Part shown: piece after piece, positions 1-14,300 of the stretch
How the letters are laid out: each line of letters begins with the position of its first letter
Numbering within the stretch: position 1 is the stretch's first letter
NCBI RefSeq assembly: GCF_910592395.1
Contig: NC_088313.1
Coordinates: forward strand, 19,546,437-19,610,436
Direction: 5' to 3'
DNA length: 64,000 nucleotides
DNA from: Lineus longissimus
Lineage: Eukaryota > Nemertea > Pilidiophora > Heteronemertea > Lineidae
Translations under genes and position numbers: made by a program
The notes under the pieces: model-generated
Told to the model about the DNA's origin: nothing
Database searches by the model: none
The model's input: the letters and a program-made list of their open reading frames with translations, nothing else

Positions 1-1998
1 GACAGCGCCCTTTCAGTTCCAAGTCGAATGAGAGCCAAGACCCGACAAGCCCTCTCATAGACCGCATCAGGAAATCTTTCGCAATTTGTATGTATCCTGA
101 CGGAGAAAGTGTCATAGACCCAAAAAATACTGTTCCTTCAGAACCTTCTGCCAGTACTGGTTATGAAGAAATCGTTCCAACACCGTCACCATCAGAAGGT
201 ATGAACAAAAACGATGGCGAAGAGGTTGCACTTGTTCTTGTAGAAAGCGAACCAGAAGTGCGTGTTTTAACGCCGAGTTCACTGAAACCTGTACCAGGTG
301 ATATCATCAGACGATCGAAAGAAGTCAAGAAGCAATTTACTGAACCTCAGGATTTAAACTTGGATATTATCGGGAAACTTTTAACCCTCTCTCCTCCGAA
401 AACTGAGGAGGAACTGAAAGTATTGGAGTCGGCTTTGGAGAAAGAGGAAGAGGTCAACCTCGTACAGGCGAATATGGCTGACGCTTTAGGAGGCAGGGCT
501 TGGGAGTTAGTCACTGAAGAAAGGGCTTGCTCTGGCGAGAGAGATGACGCAATGCCAGGGTCTGTCTCTGATATTCGATCACCCAGGGTCACAACATGTC
601 GTCTGTTAAAGTTAGACATCGATGCTGAGAGAAAGAAATTGGGCAATAAGAGTATTGAGAAATTAAGGAAGGTAGAGGGAAAAAGACAGAAACTCCTTCA
701 AAAGAAACGGATATGTATGAAGGGCAAACACGGACAGAAAGATCAGGTAAATAATGCTTGTTCCTTCAAATTGATTCGACGTCGTTGAAAGCTAATTTTG
801 GCAATTTATGAATTTGGGCCCAAAGCCTAAATAGACAGTCGTCTCACCATCCGGCACGTGGTAAAGTTTTATGAAAAAAGCTTCAACTAACCTGACTGTC
901 TGCTCAATGCATTGTAATATTTTTTTGAATAACACCTAAATAATTTTTTATTTTTGCTCATTAGCAAACTGAGAACGATATCAAAATCAAAATCGTGGAC
1001 CAGGAATTGAAACAGCTTCAAGCGGCTATGAAACGTGAAGAGATGTTAAAGGAAAGAAAGGCCAGGCTCATGGAGGCGATAGAGAGACAAAACCGCATAT
1101 CGAGTGCGGTAGGTCAAAATATTTTTTTCTGCTCAAAATGAAGTAAAAACCATCAGCGCCCCCCCCCCCTCCCCACCCCAAAAAAATTTTGGCTTTGAAA
1201 AATTTTCCGAATTTTGAAGTTTTGAAAAAATTCAACTCTGTAGAGAGATGAAAAATTTCTGAGTCCAAATAATTTTTTCACTTGTTTTTTTCTGCTCAAA
1301 ATGAAAAAAGACCATCTGCCCCAAAAATATTTTGGCTTTGAAAATTTTTCAGAATTATATACTTATGAAAAAATTCAACTCTAAAGGATGAAAAAATTTC
1401 TTGCGACTCTGGCACCCATCGCGGGATACATCAACCACATCCATCGGGTGTGTTCGTCATATCGACACATTCGTCGTTTGCCTCCAACATTCTCCTGCTG
1501 CCGCTCCATCAAGATATCTTGGGGACCCTTGCTGGTTCTATTCGTCACAGAACTCATATTCATGCTTTTTGTATTTTGAGATATTTTGCACGGAAAAAGT
1601 GTGTCGTTGCTTTGCATTGATAATTTGTTTCTCCCCAGAAACTCGTTGATGAATTTATCACTGCGGAAAAGGAGGAAGACGGAGAAAAAAGACGGGAAGA
1701 CGCCGAAGAAAAGGAAGAAGAGGCCAGATTGCGGGAAACAAAAGCTAGGAGCATGGAAGAAGAAGAAAGCACAGACAAGGAAGAAAACGATGATGAACCG
1801 TTTAACATTGATTTGGATCCCGAGATTGAAGCCTTGATGGCGGAATATCAAATAAGTCCAACTTCTAGTCAGAAAGAGCGTATGTTAAACGAGATTGCGG
1901 CATCAGTAGTTCAAGACGAAAAGACTCGCGCTGAGAAGGTGAAGTCGTTCATGAGAAAGACATTTTCGAGGCAAAGGAATAAAGTCACACCTCTGTGA
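1..1998 (+). CDS. C-terminal part of an acidic coiled-coil protein, unrecognised (5' end outside window)
   Basis: Three exons are supported: 1-746 (open from the window edge in the frame beginning at base 3), 965-1108 and 1639-1998, which ends in TGA. Donors are CAG|GTAAAT and GCG|GTAGGT; acceptors are TTAG and CCCCAG. All junctions are phase 0 and lengths fit (144 and 360 nt). The visible part is about 415 residues: a Ser/Pro-rich low-complexity stretch, a charged region, then a Lys/Glu-rich predicted coiled coil (exon 2 into exon 3) and a strongly acidic Glu run. The end is a basic tail containing SFMRKTFSRQRNK. No signal peptide or membrane segment is visible, so it is probably intracellular. 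The first ATG at 90 is internal to an open frame and is not a convincing start. I do not recognise the family. Possible poly(A) signals AATAAA lie at 2503 and 2716. Confidence 0.72.
1121..1400. repeat. Diverged tandem duplication inside intron 2 of the first gene
   Basis: Two copies of a roughly 160-bp A/T-rich segment lie head to tail. Each starts with TTTTTTTCTGCTCAAAATG, at about 1123 and about 1284, and continues through a 'CCCCAAAAA...TTTTGGCTTTGAAAA' block and an 'AAAAAATTCAACTCT' block. The first copy has a C-run at about 1161-1176. The copies are clearly diverged, so this is an old duplication. Confidence 0.7.
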
Positions 1999-3985
1999 CA
2001 TTTCATGTGTTGATAAATAGTAACCATGACAGGTCCTGCAAGCCTTACGAAGAAATACGAACGATGAAATACGAATTGTGAAAAAGTATCAAAATTTTGC
2101 CCACGGTTTAAAAATTCACCAGTTCCTCCTGCAACTTTATAACAGATTATTTTTTACGAGTGCCGCATATAAAATGGATTAGCACATGACTTGATGACAC
2201 CACAGACTTTCGTCGGACGTACGGATTGCGAAATATGCCCACTATGACTTTTAGAATCAAGGTTTGTGTATTACGTGACTCTTCAGCATGTCTAGTCGCG
2301 TTCATGGCACCGCCCAAACGTCAAAGAGCCACGATGAAGGCGTGATACGAATAGAGACTTACATATATGTATAACGACTTTTACTTTCGTTCTGTGCTAC
2401 AAGGCATAAAAGAAATTGTTTAGTGAAAATCTGTATTCGTACCACCCTCTTATCATCTGCATAACCGCTCAAAATCACCTGACAGTAGACACAGTTTTAT
2501 CAAATAAATTCGATTATTTATTTACCGAAAACAGCTCTTATTTCATACAAAAGCGCAAACATACTCCTGTTCATAATCTTGTCAATAAGTATCAGGGTTC
2601 CGTTACTTGCCGATGACATCGTGTGTAACGTAGTTTCATCTATACATGATTTTACTCGTATTCATCCAAAAGCCTGATTTTGAGGAAGACTTTTCGAATG
2701 GTACATTTGTTTGAAAATAAAAGTTTTGTTATTTTGGTGGGTGATCTAATCACCTGACCGGACGTTGCCCAAAAGGAAGCCTTGTGGTTGGCTCATTTGT
2801 GATGATGCAAATTGAAATGGTACTTCTAATAGAGTGGTTACTCTAAGTTCTGATTGGACATTTTGACCGGAAGTTCTCTGATTCTCCTTTCCAATAACCC
2901 TGAATACGCCATCACTATTATTGTCCTATTCTGATCTTGCTTGTTCAAACCAGCGTGTCTTCTAAAGCCATATTCTCAGTTTATATATTTTGTTCTTGGC
3001 GCCAACTCTACTTATCATTAGAAATACATTTCTAAAACTGTAAGCATTAACAAAAAGAATATCTACTGCCGATTAAATAATTTCTTATCGAAACAACGAT
3101 AAAGTAATAACATCTACCTATATAAGATATGTTCAGATTGGCAAACTCCATTTGCCTTGAACGAACAAGAGTTGGGGTATATACGGACCAAAATACTAGT
3201 AATCCAAATTTGCGCATATCCGTTTATTTACACTGTGAGCATCGTATTTTCTCGCAAGTGTGAGACGTAGCGTAATGTGCGTACTTATAGATAAATGGCG
3301 TCTTATACATTAGTTTCAGGTGACATCCTGCATACTAATTTCATATAAACATGTAAAGTGGACTTTCGGCAATCTTCTGTGAAATCGCTATTTCCTACTC
3401 CAGTGTAAAATTTGCCGGATATGCACAGTTCGTGGCTTATTTCGTCAGATTTGTATATAAATTCGGACATGAATACAGGATGCCCCAAAAAATTGGAGCA
3501 CCAGCATTAATATTGCATGGAGTCTATTGTGCTTGTAATGTTTATTTTGCCGAACTGCAGTCGCGCTAAAAAAATCGGCCTCACGGATCATTATCAGCAG
3601 TCGTTGGTATTACGTTGAATCTCCTGTTGAACCGTGTCGGTCGAATATTATCGTCATCTCATTAAAGAGTCGTGTCCTGTTTCTCTGCAAGCCTCAGCCT
3701 TTCCGTGTCCAAATATTTGGCAAAAGCACAGTGTTCTTCTTGTGTTGATAAGTGTCTGATAAGTCTCTTTGATAATGTTCCCGGAACTAAATTCAGCGTC
3801 AATGTATTCGGACTAATTCTATCGTATGTGCAAAGCGGCAGCTGACGTGTTTATTCTGTCCAACTCGGCACACGATCCCATTTGATTCAAACACCGCTTC
3901 AGAGAATTAACCTGAAAAAACAAATGAGCCTCATGTCAGTTTGAGATTTGTTCGGTATTCGGCTTGAAGCGATAACAACTGGTAT
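1999..3985. other. Intergenic stretch, no gene seen
   Basis: No ORF with supporting splice sites or family similarity is visible on either strand. It holds AATAAA at 2503 and 2716 for the upstream plus-strand gene. The complement of AATAAA is at 3541 and 3850, suitable for the minus-strand vWA gene that ends at 3986, so the two genes appear to converge here. Confidence 0.5.
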
Positions 3986-5319
3986 CTAAATGTTTAACCA
4001 TCTTTCGTTCGGTGCATGCTGTTTAGGAAAAACGTAAAAGAAACTACAGTTAGTGGTTAACATTTGCAATGATATTTTTATGTGACTACAGGATTCTTCG
4101 TCCCTGGCGCCATTCATCCCAAAAGCACGAAATAATTCTTCACCTCTTGAGCATCTTGCTTTCACCACATCAGCCTTGACCTGAGGCAGGTCGCGGAACC
4201 TCTCCACGGTCAGGATGCGTCGGCCTTGTCCTCGGCCAACTATGGTGTGGAGCTCCTTGGTCGAGATACGTTTGCCTACACCAATCACCACAGTTTCTGA
4301 AAACAACAAGTAACAAACGTGTATGCATCTAACTTTAATGAACAAATGTATGTGAGCACATTTTTTATGTACGCCTACACGCAATACATGGACTTGAATT
4401 GATAAAAGCCAAACAGTAGCTACGGTGTCCTGTCATATAACGTCCGGATCAGTCTACGAACCAGATGCTACTTTTCGTGCTTTTCTGCAGGGCCAATGCA
4501 TTTAACCATCTAGTAGTTGCATGTAGTTAAAGTACGCCCACTTGCTTATTAAACACAGCCGGGCCAAAAACTTGAAAAAATATACCACATGGATTTCTAG
4601 CTGGTTGCAGAATCAGTCCGTGAATTGTTTTTTTCGTCCCAACTGGTACGTTAATTCAAATGAGATAACCGTACTTACCAATGCCTTCGGCCAAGTTAAG
4701 TGAGGCCTCAGCCACTGTCTGTTCTCGATTGTTAGACTTCCCATCAGTGATAAGTACAACAAGTTTCTGAACTCTCGGCCTAGCTCCTCTGAAAGGCGAT
4801 AAGGCCGACACCCTCGCGATCCGGAGGGCGTCAGCAGTGTTGGAACGGCCGTACAATCGACGAATCTCGTTGAAAGATTTGGCATAGTCCATGAAATACC
4901 GATTTTCGTTGAGGTAAAATCTGAAAAAAGGAAGATTCGTCCTTATCTGGTCATTTACATTTTCACTTTAGTTGGGAGAAATCAACTGGATTACTTTTAA
5001 AAGCCGCTAAAAAATAAAGCGTCTGATAACGAGTCTTCGAGTCTTTAGGTTCGTGATATTACGCACTTTTAATACGTTTTTATTGATAACCATTGCTGCC
5101 TCGACCAAGTATATTTTATGTATTAGCCTTCAACTTACCCAACCCGTGCAGCACTCGCAAAGGCGACAGCTGCCACTTTGGTCTGATTCAAACGTGTTCC
5201 GATATTGAACTCACTGACAACGCTCTTGGCGAACTTGATCATATCGCGATACTCGTCACTTTGAACGCTAGCGGAGTTGTCAAGGATGAAGACTACGTCG
5301 CTAGGCGTCGCCTCGCAGG
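3986..5319 (-). CDS. vWA domain 8 and C-terminal tail, three exons
   Basis: Exons are 5139-5319, 4679-4920 and 3986-4296. Junctions are ARV-G/FYLN (phase 2) and AEGI-E/TVVIG (phase 1). Metal motifs are DNSAS, GRSNTADAL (Thr kept) and ITDGKS, consistent with a working MIDAS. After the vWA fold the last exon encodes a short tail with extra cysteines and then TAG at 3986-3988. The tail beyond about 4085 could instead be intron read-through. Confidence 0.78.
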
Positions 5320-8300
5320 CTGGAATGAAAGTAAGGTCTCGTCATTCACTGATAAAAAATCAGGGATGTAGCAGACATCTAAGACTCATAGCACCGGTAC
5401 TAGGGCTAGTGGATTGTGAGTCTGTCTAGACACAAAGATATCTCGAGTAGCAGATTTAGGTCTAAAGCAAATCTTCCAATTCCGTTCTTCTTACACGCGG
5501 CTAAATTACTTACGTGGTAGTAGGATAAGCTGGCCAGCTGGTGCATCTGAAATGGAGGAATGGACTTTGTAAGATATATGAAACAGATTAACTACCTGAC
5601 GTATGTCATGATGACAAGGTTTACTGCAAATAGTCTGTACGAGTATCAGTGCCTCCATTTTTTTATAGTTGCCTGAAACAGTGAGTGCAACATTCTGGAA
5701 TTCTTGAAATGACCAGAATAGATGCGGTAATGTGCATTGCTGCTGTCTCGAACTTTCAAGTGCTTGAAATTCAGCGAAGGTAACAAAAGACTTTAAGACT
5801 TTTAATCAGTATGATAGTTGTCACTTCGATGGTTTATACCAGTATATATGTCATTAATATTACTGTCATGTACAATCACGCTTTCTCAGCTAATTATCGT
5901 TACTTAAATTTTTCCAACATGAATGTTGAAATCGCTAATGAAGTGAAAACAGCTTACCTGCGAACATGTGGCCTCCTGAAAAAAAGACAAAAGAACATTT
6001 ATAGCACTGAATCACGAGAGAAAATGTTAAGATCCCGAGAGTTTAAAAATCTTTTTCGAGCATCTATCTATATGGCAACTGGCGTGCTTATGCCAACAGC
6101 CAATGGCAGGACTCTATCTTTAGTGTCAGCCGACTCAACAGCATGATGATGATACATGTACTCATCCTGCACTGGCAATTCCCTGTGGCTAGTTTCACCT
6201 TGTTCGTGTCGTTCGGTCAGACAAGTCAGTCTTGCCATGTACTCGTACATCACAGATGCAAGTCTGCCCTTCTTATTTCTTATTGAGGAGACAGCTCGTG
6301 AGCTAACGAGTCTCATTGCCTCCTTAGACAATATCAGGGCGATTCCTGTTCTAGAAAGGGGGTATGCGGGGGGACAACGGTTCCCTTTCTTTAAGCTATT
6401 TGTCCATCAGCTCCAGGTCCTCCCCACTAACAGATGCCCTATTAGACAAATTAAACAATGAAAATTCAGTCAATGAATGTACCTGCGCAGGTTTGCTTTA
6501 CAATACTTTCAATCAAAACCTCCAAGGCCTCGAACGTTGCCGCGCTGAACACATGACCCGGGTTCTCTGCGCCGGCAATCCCTACCAACTCAGACCTGTC
6601 AACGCCGGGACCAATACCAACAGCAAATACCTGAAACAAAAGAAAGTACATTAAAGGAAAGTTTGAATAATTGAAACTTTTCTCATGCCTAACGGGACCA
6701 TCAAGACAGTCACTTCGTGATGAGGACGGTTGTCCTAGAGAGATCCACCACAGAAACCCAGAGCTTTGTGGTTAGGGTGGTGTCCTTTGGTCAATAGTCT
6801 GTCACACGAAATCCTAAAGCCCCTTACCTTAATTCCCCGGTCCCTAGTTATCTTTGCCTCCGCAAGGGTCTGTTGTCGATTGGCAGAGACACCATCAGTG
6901 ATCACAATAGCCACCTTAACCACATTGGGACGGGCACCGTGCTCGGTCTTGAAAGTATGTTCCCTGGCCTCCTCCAAAGCATCACCAGTTTGCGTACCAC
7001 CGTGCTGTCTTCTCATGGTATCAACGAACTCGACAATTTCAGAAGAAGTTCCGTACTTGTTGAGCTCGAATCGGACCAGGGCTTCACTTGCGTACGTCAC
7101 CACACCAATTCTCGTCTTGTCCAATCCAATATCAAATGAGCCGACGAGTGTTTCGACAAAATCAATCATTTTGACGTAATCGCCTCTTCTGATGCTGTTA
7201 GAGTTATCAATGATGAAGACTACGTCAGATGGCGTGTCCTTGCATGCTGAAATACATAGATTGAATTACTGACGAAAGTCCAAGGCAGGATTACAAGACC
7301 AATCTCGTCACTGAAGTGGTGATCTTAAACACGTCCTAGTCGTGAACAGGCAACACGTTCTCAGCTGATTTGATACATATGAGGCTTTTACTGACATCAG
7401 TTTCTACAACCCGACTTAAGAGATGATGGCCGCATACAACGTTCAACGTTCAACAAGTTCAAGTGGTATGATGCATTACGCCGACCTGGACAGCGGGCTA
7501 TTTCATTGAGGTATGAGGCCACGCGCAATGGGCAAGCTGACATCAAACAACTGAAATACAACCTCACTTAGTTTTGCATCAGAATGGTTGAAGGTTTTGA
7601 TACTTACATACAACGTGTGGTGGTGCTGGCGTGGCTGAAAAGATCAAAATGTATCATGTCATCTTTTACCTTGTTTAAAAGCGTGTAACCTTAATTCTAA
7701 GGCACTGCCTCTTGTACTCAATGATCCTTAACCAAACCCCGTATACATTCGTTTAAGAAATCGCATGGGGTGTCCTACCTTTGCTACGCTTGATTCTCAA
7801 GACTGTTCATGAATAGCCACAAAAGTGTCATACCTTGCTAAGTATGGCACTTCGAGTTTAAAGGAACTTTTATGATTACCGGTCGAGATGCACATGAACG
7901 TTAAGTCCAATTCAACTTACCAGAACAAGTGTCCTGAATAATCCTTTCTCTCAGGGTGGTAAGGGCCTCAAAGGTATCCGAGCTGAACACTTGTTGAGGG
8001 TTTTCCGACCCGGCAATGCCAAGCAACTCGCTCTGATCAACGCCAGGGCCAATACCAATCGCATATACTCGGATACCATGATCTCGGGTTATCTTTGCCT
8101 CCGCCAGAGTCTGTCTCCTATTGGCAGAGATACCATCAGTGATGACCAGCGCCACCTTCAGAACACCGGGACGGGCACCATGCTCCTCTTGGAATGTATG
8201 TTCTCTCGTCTCTTCTAAAGCGTCGCCAGTTTGCGTCCCGCCATGCTGCCGCCTCATGCCATCGACAAATTGTATGATTTCGCCTGAATCCGAGAACTTG

Positions 8301-11300
8301 TTCAGCTCAAACCGGACCAAGGTATCACTGGCAAACGTCACCAGACCAATTCTAGCCTTGTCTACACCGATATCAAAGGCACTGATGAGAGCCTCGACGA
8401 AGTCCATCATATGGACGTAATCGTTGTTCCTGATGCTATTGGAGTTGTCAATGACGAAGACCACATCCACGGGCTTGCCTTTACATGCTGAAAATGGAAA
8501 AGGAGGAGGCACAATTATGTAAGCCCAAACAAGATATCACACACTGGGAATATCGGTTTTGAGTCCAAGTTTTACTGAGAAGGGATCTTGTGACAATGCT
8601 CGCTGTAGATCAAGTTGATAAGTTCATTCCTGATAGTTATGCTTTCATGTAGGTTGATTCCCGAGAGTTAAACGTAAGTTTGTTCTCGATAGTTATACTT
8701 CGTTGATTACTTGCAATCTTATTGTTGAATCGTTTTACTTAAGTTGATTACTGCCAATTTTACTTAATTTGATTACTGATAGTTTTACTTATGCTGATCA
8801 CTGAAATGTCGACTACAATACTTCTTATTCACACTGAGCTAGGGTTCTTGCAAGAATGATCTTTGCCTATTTGACTGAAGACTACTCTACTTATGAACTC
8901 ACCAGCCGCTGCACCTGGAATGTAGAAATAAGAACGAATGTTAGTTTGGATGTTGCTTTATGCGCCACGCAAACAAGCGATTTTTGTCGCCGTGACACCA
9001 TACAAAATCGGTGATCGCTACGACCTTTGATCAGTATCTAATCCTACGATTACCGGTTTTACCCGCAGTCAAAAAGATCTTTTGTCGCACATCGCGAAGA
9101 TTATTTTAGTTTTAGAATCAAAATTTAGCATAATTTCTTGCAGAAGGATATTGGTTAGGTTGGAAAGCTAAGAAGCAATGAAACATGTTCGAACAACGAG
9201 AAAGTACACATTCAAGGCACTGCATTAATTTCTTCCCAGACATCCTGAAGCGAAGATACTTCAATTGTAATCTATGGATCACGTAAGATACTTGCCTCCA
9301 CACTTAACCTGCGGGGAGACGTCCTTGCATTCGCAGTTGTTGTTAGTGTTACTGTCCTTGTATTTGGCTGCAGAAGCTTCACGGACACATGCACAAAGCC
9401 AAACGTATTTTTCACATTCATTGGCAGGGTGAGTAATGGTAGATTTCAACTTCTGGTCCGCCGTGCTACCACCAGCTCTCAAGGCCACAGAGAGATCACC
9501 AGTTTCCACGGTCGCAGGGAATGCGGGCGACTTTTTAGCTTTTGGATTGACAGCTAGGTCCGCCTGGGCAAAGTGCAAGTCGATAGCAAAGTTGTCTCCT
9601 CCTTTAGCCTTCTGGATGTTGTTTCCGGGTTTTCTTGGTCCACTGTTCTTCACCTTCGCATTAATGTTGCTGAGTTCCACCGCTTCACCCTTGAAGGTCT
9701 TGCCGTCTGCGTTAGGCAGGAAATCAGCCACCTGGATATCTTGAAAAGAACACAATGTTTATGAGTTCAACAGCACAACCAGTTTCCGATATTGACCGAA
9801 TGTCTCCCAAACAACTGCTCTTGATTGGCACATTTTAGAGTCAATCATCTGATTGGACCGATTCGAATACATCTGCTTTTTTCGACCATTTGGAATACGC
9901 CATTTGACGTATCGCCGTGACGACAGGGAAACTATGAAAATCAGGTGTTGCGTAAAATGATTAATGCATCTGGTGGCCCAAGAAAAACCGAATAGAACTT
10001 AAAGCACCAGAAAATGACTGGATACAAGCAACTGCTCAACTTCTGCTTACCAGGAGCGCATGATATTTTCTCCGAGGCATCATTGCATTTACAGTTGTTG
10101 GTGTTATCAGCATCCTTCCACGGCGCATCGGTTCCCTCTCTGGCGCATGCGCAGAACCACACGTACTTGTTGCAGCGGTCACTTGGCAATTTCCCTCTTG
10201 TTCCAAACTTGAGAAGGCTGGAGGGAGCACCCTTGGCATCTAGACCGAAGTCCAGTGAAGGTTCCCTAACAGTCTTCAGGAGCACTGCTGTCGTATCAGC
10301 AAGCGGGGTGATCACCAAGTTGGCCTGAGAGACGTAGAAATCAACTGCATAGTTCTTTTGTTGCCACCTTAATGGTTTTATGTTTCCCCCAGCCTTGTTC
10401 TCTAGCACCACATTCATTGGCAAGTCCGTCTCCTGATCCACGACCATTGGAAGATTGTCATCGCCAACCTTGAAGTCATTCAGTACCAGATCTGAGAAAC
10501 AGAATGGTATCAAGATTAAACAATGACGAATGATTGAAAGCTGTAATTTGGTTGATTTTAAAAGGAAAAAGTTATTTACCAGTGTAGTGAGTGATGGATG
10601 GTCACATGTTAAGCGTGCACTTCCAAACGGTAATTGTTAAATTCAGGTATAATAGGTTCAGTGGCATGTGGTCCACCGATAGCCAGGTGTCACGAAGAGC
10701 GAGCTTATCGAAGGAAAGGCTTTAACAGTTACAATCACTGCAAACTGTCGATGAAGTTTCTTACCTGGATTCGGAGCCGGAGGCTTCACTGAAATTGAAA
10801 GTAGTTTTGCTGATTCATTAATGTACAGTTACACGAGACAATTAAGTGCTTGTACGACGGAAAGGTGCGACTCGAAATCAATCGACATAATAAAGTTGTT
10901 CACCAACCCAGTGGCTGCATGAAATGCCAATTTCAGTTGCTGTGCATGACGAACATTCTTATACTGAACTGAGATGCGGGTTAGCAGTGACGCATAGATG
11001 TACATACTTCGCCTTGCCTTGGTTCAATATTTTCAATCTGATGCTGTGTATTTCAAACGTAAAAAGAACCCAAAAAACTACAAAAGGAATTTGGAGTACA
11101 CTATTTGGAGTTCAAAGCGTTGTAAGGACCACTGATGCTTCAACAACAGAAATACCAAAATGCTGCAGGAGTTGAGCAAAGCGTCAATGTGATCAAACAT
11201 TAGTGCACGACTTACATCTGCACATTTCCTCGACGACAGCTGGTACATTTCTGGACAACCTTTTGTAGGAATACGACGTAAACAATCTGGTCTCGGAATA

Positions 11301-14300
11301 CGGGATGTCAGCAATTCCCTCCAACTCGTCGAAGTCGAAGTTATCTGCACCAATAGCAAACAAGATGTAGCCATTATCCCGAGCCTTCTTAGCTTCTGCT
11401 CTCGTCTTTGCCATGTCCGCTGACGGGCCGCTGGTGATGACTATTCCAACTTTCAAAGCCTTTGCCCTTCCTCCATACCTGGCTGCATTGTACTCTTGCA
11501 TCATGATAAGGGCTTCAGCCATCTTGTTTGAACGTCCTCTTTGTCGCCGCACTTTGGGAATAGCTAGGGCGGCATCCTCTCTGTCAAAGTATTTGTTCAA
11601 CTGGAATGCTACAGCGGGCCTGTCCGCAACCGAGATCACTCCCACACGTGTTTTAGCTTCTGCAATGTCCATGCCTAATGCCATAAGTTGAGCAAACTCC
11701 AACACCTTCTGGTAGTCGGTGTCTTTCATGCGACTTGATGAATCGACGAGGAAGAACACATCAGCCACCTTCCCAACACAGCCTGAAATTTATTTGCAAT
11801 TCTTAAATATATCCATCTGCAGCAAGCGTTTTTACATTGGAAAGAAACGAGCATATACACGATCACTTCCTAATACCACTACAGAGAATGAAAGTGTTTG
11901 AATTCAGAGGGTCAAATCATCTACTGGGGGTGCTATTGATAAACATCATGATACAAAACCTACTGGTCATACCAAGATTTCAGGTTGTATGTATCCCGCT
12001 TGTCGCTTGTAGTTTGGGGAGACCCATACAGCAAGCTTTCACTCGGAAGATATCTTCGGTAAGTTTAACTATTGGTGATTTTCACATTCCAATTTTGTTA
12101 CTTTACTCACCATCAAAGATCGGTTGTTGCGGAAGGAATACTGAAAGCAACGAAAAGAAACCACATAAGTAAGTCTGGTATCCTGACAGAATTCACACTA
12201 TGTCTACATCTATCTGTTAGGACATCCTCTAATGACGATGGCTGTAGGATAAAAGCAGGTAGCGTTTCCATTTATTGGATTCTTAATATCACACCACGCC
12301 CTCTATATTGACAAAACGTTGGTAGCCCTACTCACCACACTTCATGAATGGAGAGACGTCCTTGCATTCACAGTTGTTGTTGGGATTGGCGTCATTATAC
12401 TCGGCGCCACGTGCCTCCCTTACGCATGCGCAAAGCCAAACGTACTGAGCGCAGCCGTCTTCATCCGGTAGTGTGACCTTGGCTTTCATCTTCTGCATGC
12501 CTGTGACCGACGCAGCTTTCAGAGCAACTGATAAGTCCCCGGTTTTCAAGGTAGCTGGGAAAGGTGGTGTTTTCACAGCACGCGGATTCTTGGCGAGATC
12601 AGCCTGGGCAAAGTGCAAGTCGATGGCAAAGTTGTCTCCAGTCTTTGCCTTGAAGATGTCGTTGCCTGGTTGACGATCTGCTGCGTTCTGAACTTTGAGA
12701 GCAAGGTCATCTATCTCGGTTGCTTCTCCTCTCAAGAACTCGTTCTTCTTCGGATCAAAGTTGGTCACCTTGATATCTGCGTTGGTGAATTAAGCAACAG
12801 AACTTAGTTACAGAAGATTAACGAAATCGATGTTGATTGCGGTGTCGCAAAGAATTTCCTCACAGCTCGTCTAACTTTTCTGAATTCCTACCCAAATCTG
12901 ACTAGATGGGATGGAGCGTCGCGCTTGTTTCATCAGCACCCATGTATGAGAAGGAACCACACAGAAGGATGGTACTGTTGTCGGAGTGACGTGAGGGCAT
13001 GATGATTTCCTGTTTATAACGGGAAGCATATCTTTTTGGGAAACTCTGAAATTTGATATACTTACCAGGAGAGCAGGATATCTTCTCTTTGGCATCCTGG
13101 CATTTACAGTTGTTCTTGTTGTCGGCATCTATCCATGGCGCGTCACTGCCCTCTCTGGCGCAGGCGCAAAACCACACAAGATTGTTACAGCGTCTGACCG
13201 GTAGTTTTCCCTCTGTATCAAACTTGAGAAGACTGGAGGGTGAGCCCTTGGCTATCAAACCAAAGTTCAAGTTAGGTTCCTTTACGTTCTTCAGGAACAC
13301 TGTCCTGGTATCAGATTTTGGAGTGACCTCCAAGTTGTCTTCAGAGATGTAGAAATCCAGGGCATAGTTCTTTTTGCCCCTGTTCAGTCGCTTTATATCG
13401 GCTCCCTCCTTGTTTCCGAGTACGACATTCATCTTCATTGTGGCATCTTTGTCCATGACCATTATGGGACTTTCATCGGCGACCACGAAGTCATTCAAGG
13501 CAAGATCTGAAAAAGATATGTAAAATCATTATTTACCTGTATCATTGTGAAAATAAATAGAGAACATGAAACAGTTTCGTGAGTTAATTCCCGAGTCGAC
13601 AACTCCACTATGTTTCTTCAGAGTGTTGGAGGTTTGTCCATAGTGGGGTTGCCACAGTCGGCAACTCCAAAGAAGCCCACCACGTAGCCTTGAACACAGA
13701 TACGTAGGACTAAGGCTGTGAACGATCGGTCATTATGACTGAAACTTTTCTTAGGCAACCTCACAACAGTAGCACAAGCGTTAACACTGCAAATATTAAG
13801 GCAGGTTAAACGATTGGTAGCGTCTCAAGCAATCGATAGCAAACGGCTATAAGATGACCTTCCTTACCTGGGTTTTTCACAGGCTTTACTGGAATAGAAA
13901 GCAGATTTGATTTAGTATCATCATACACACAAAATGTCAGTTATAAAACGTCACTCGGTTATTGTTCGATAGGCATTATGAGTTGACTGGTATTGGTAAT
14001 CGAAACCCAGGGAAACTCTGGTGATGCCTATGGACATGTCTTGTTAGATGTCAGGTTACTATTGTTCAAACATGCTCAAGCTAGCAAGAATGGAATTGCA
14101 TGTATGGACACCATCCTCACGGGAGAGATTCCATCCATATTGGCGAATGTCCGAATAGGGACGACACAGTGAAGAACACGAGTTCCTACAGCGACACCAC
14201 TTGCAGACTAAGCAAGACGTTTCGTTAAGAGCCTAAAGATTCCTTACTACACGGAGTGATAAGGATTGCACTACGAACCGTGAGCTCCACGGAGTTAGTC

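Noticed and set aside
1381-1851. Phe-rich minus-strand ORF of 156 codons near the window start
   Set aside because: It is the antisense of the acidic Lys/Glu-rich exon 1639-1998 and adjacent A-rich intron.
7991-8420. Plus-strand ORFs opposite the vWA exons
   Set aside because: They are antisense shadows; the minus strand carries the vWA motifs and splice sites.
13585-13680. Short palindromic words in the intron upstream of A3 (also upstream of A2)
   Set aside because: Imperfect arms of about 14 bp; present twice only because the whole unit is duplicated.
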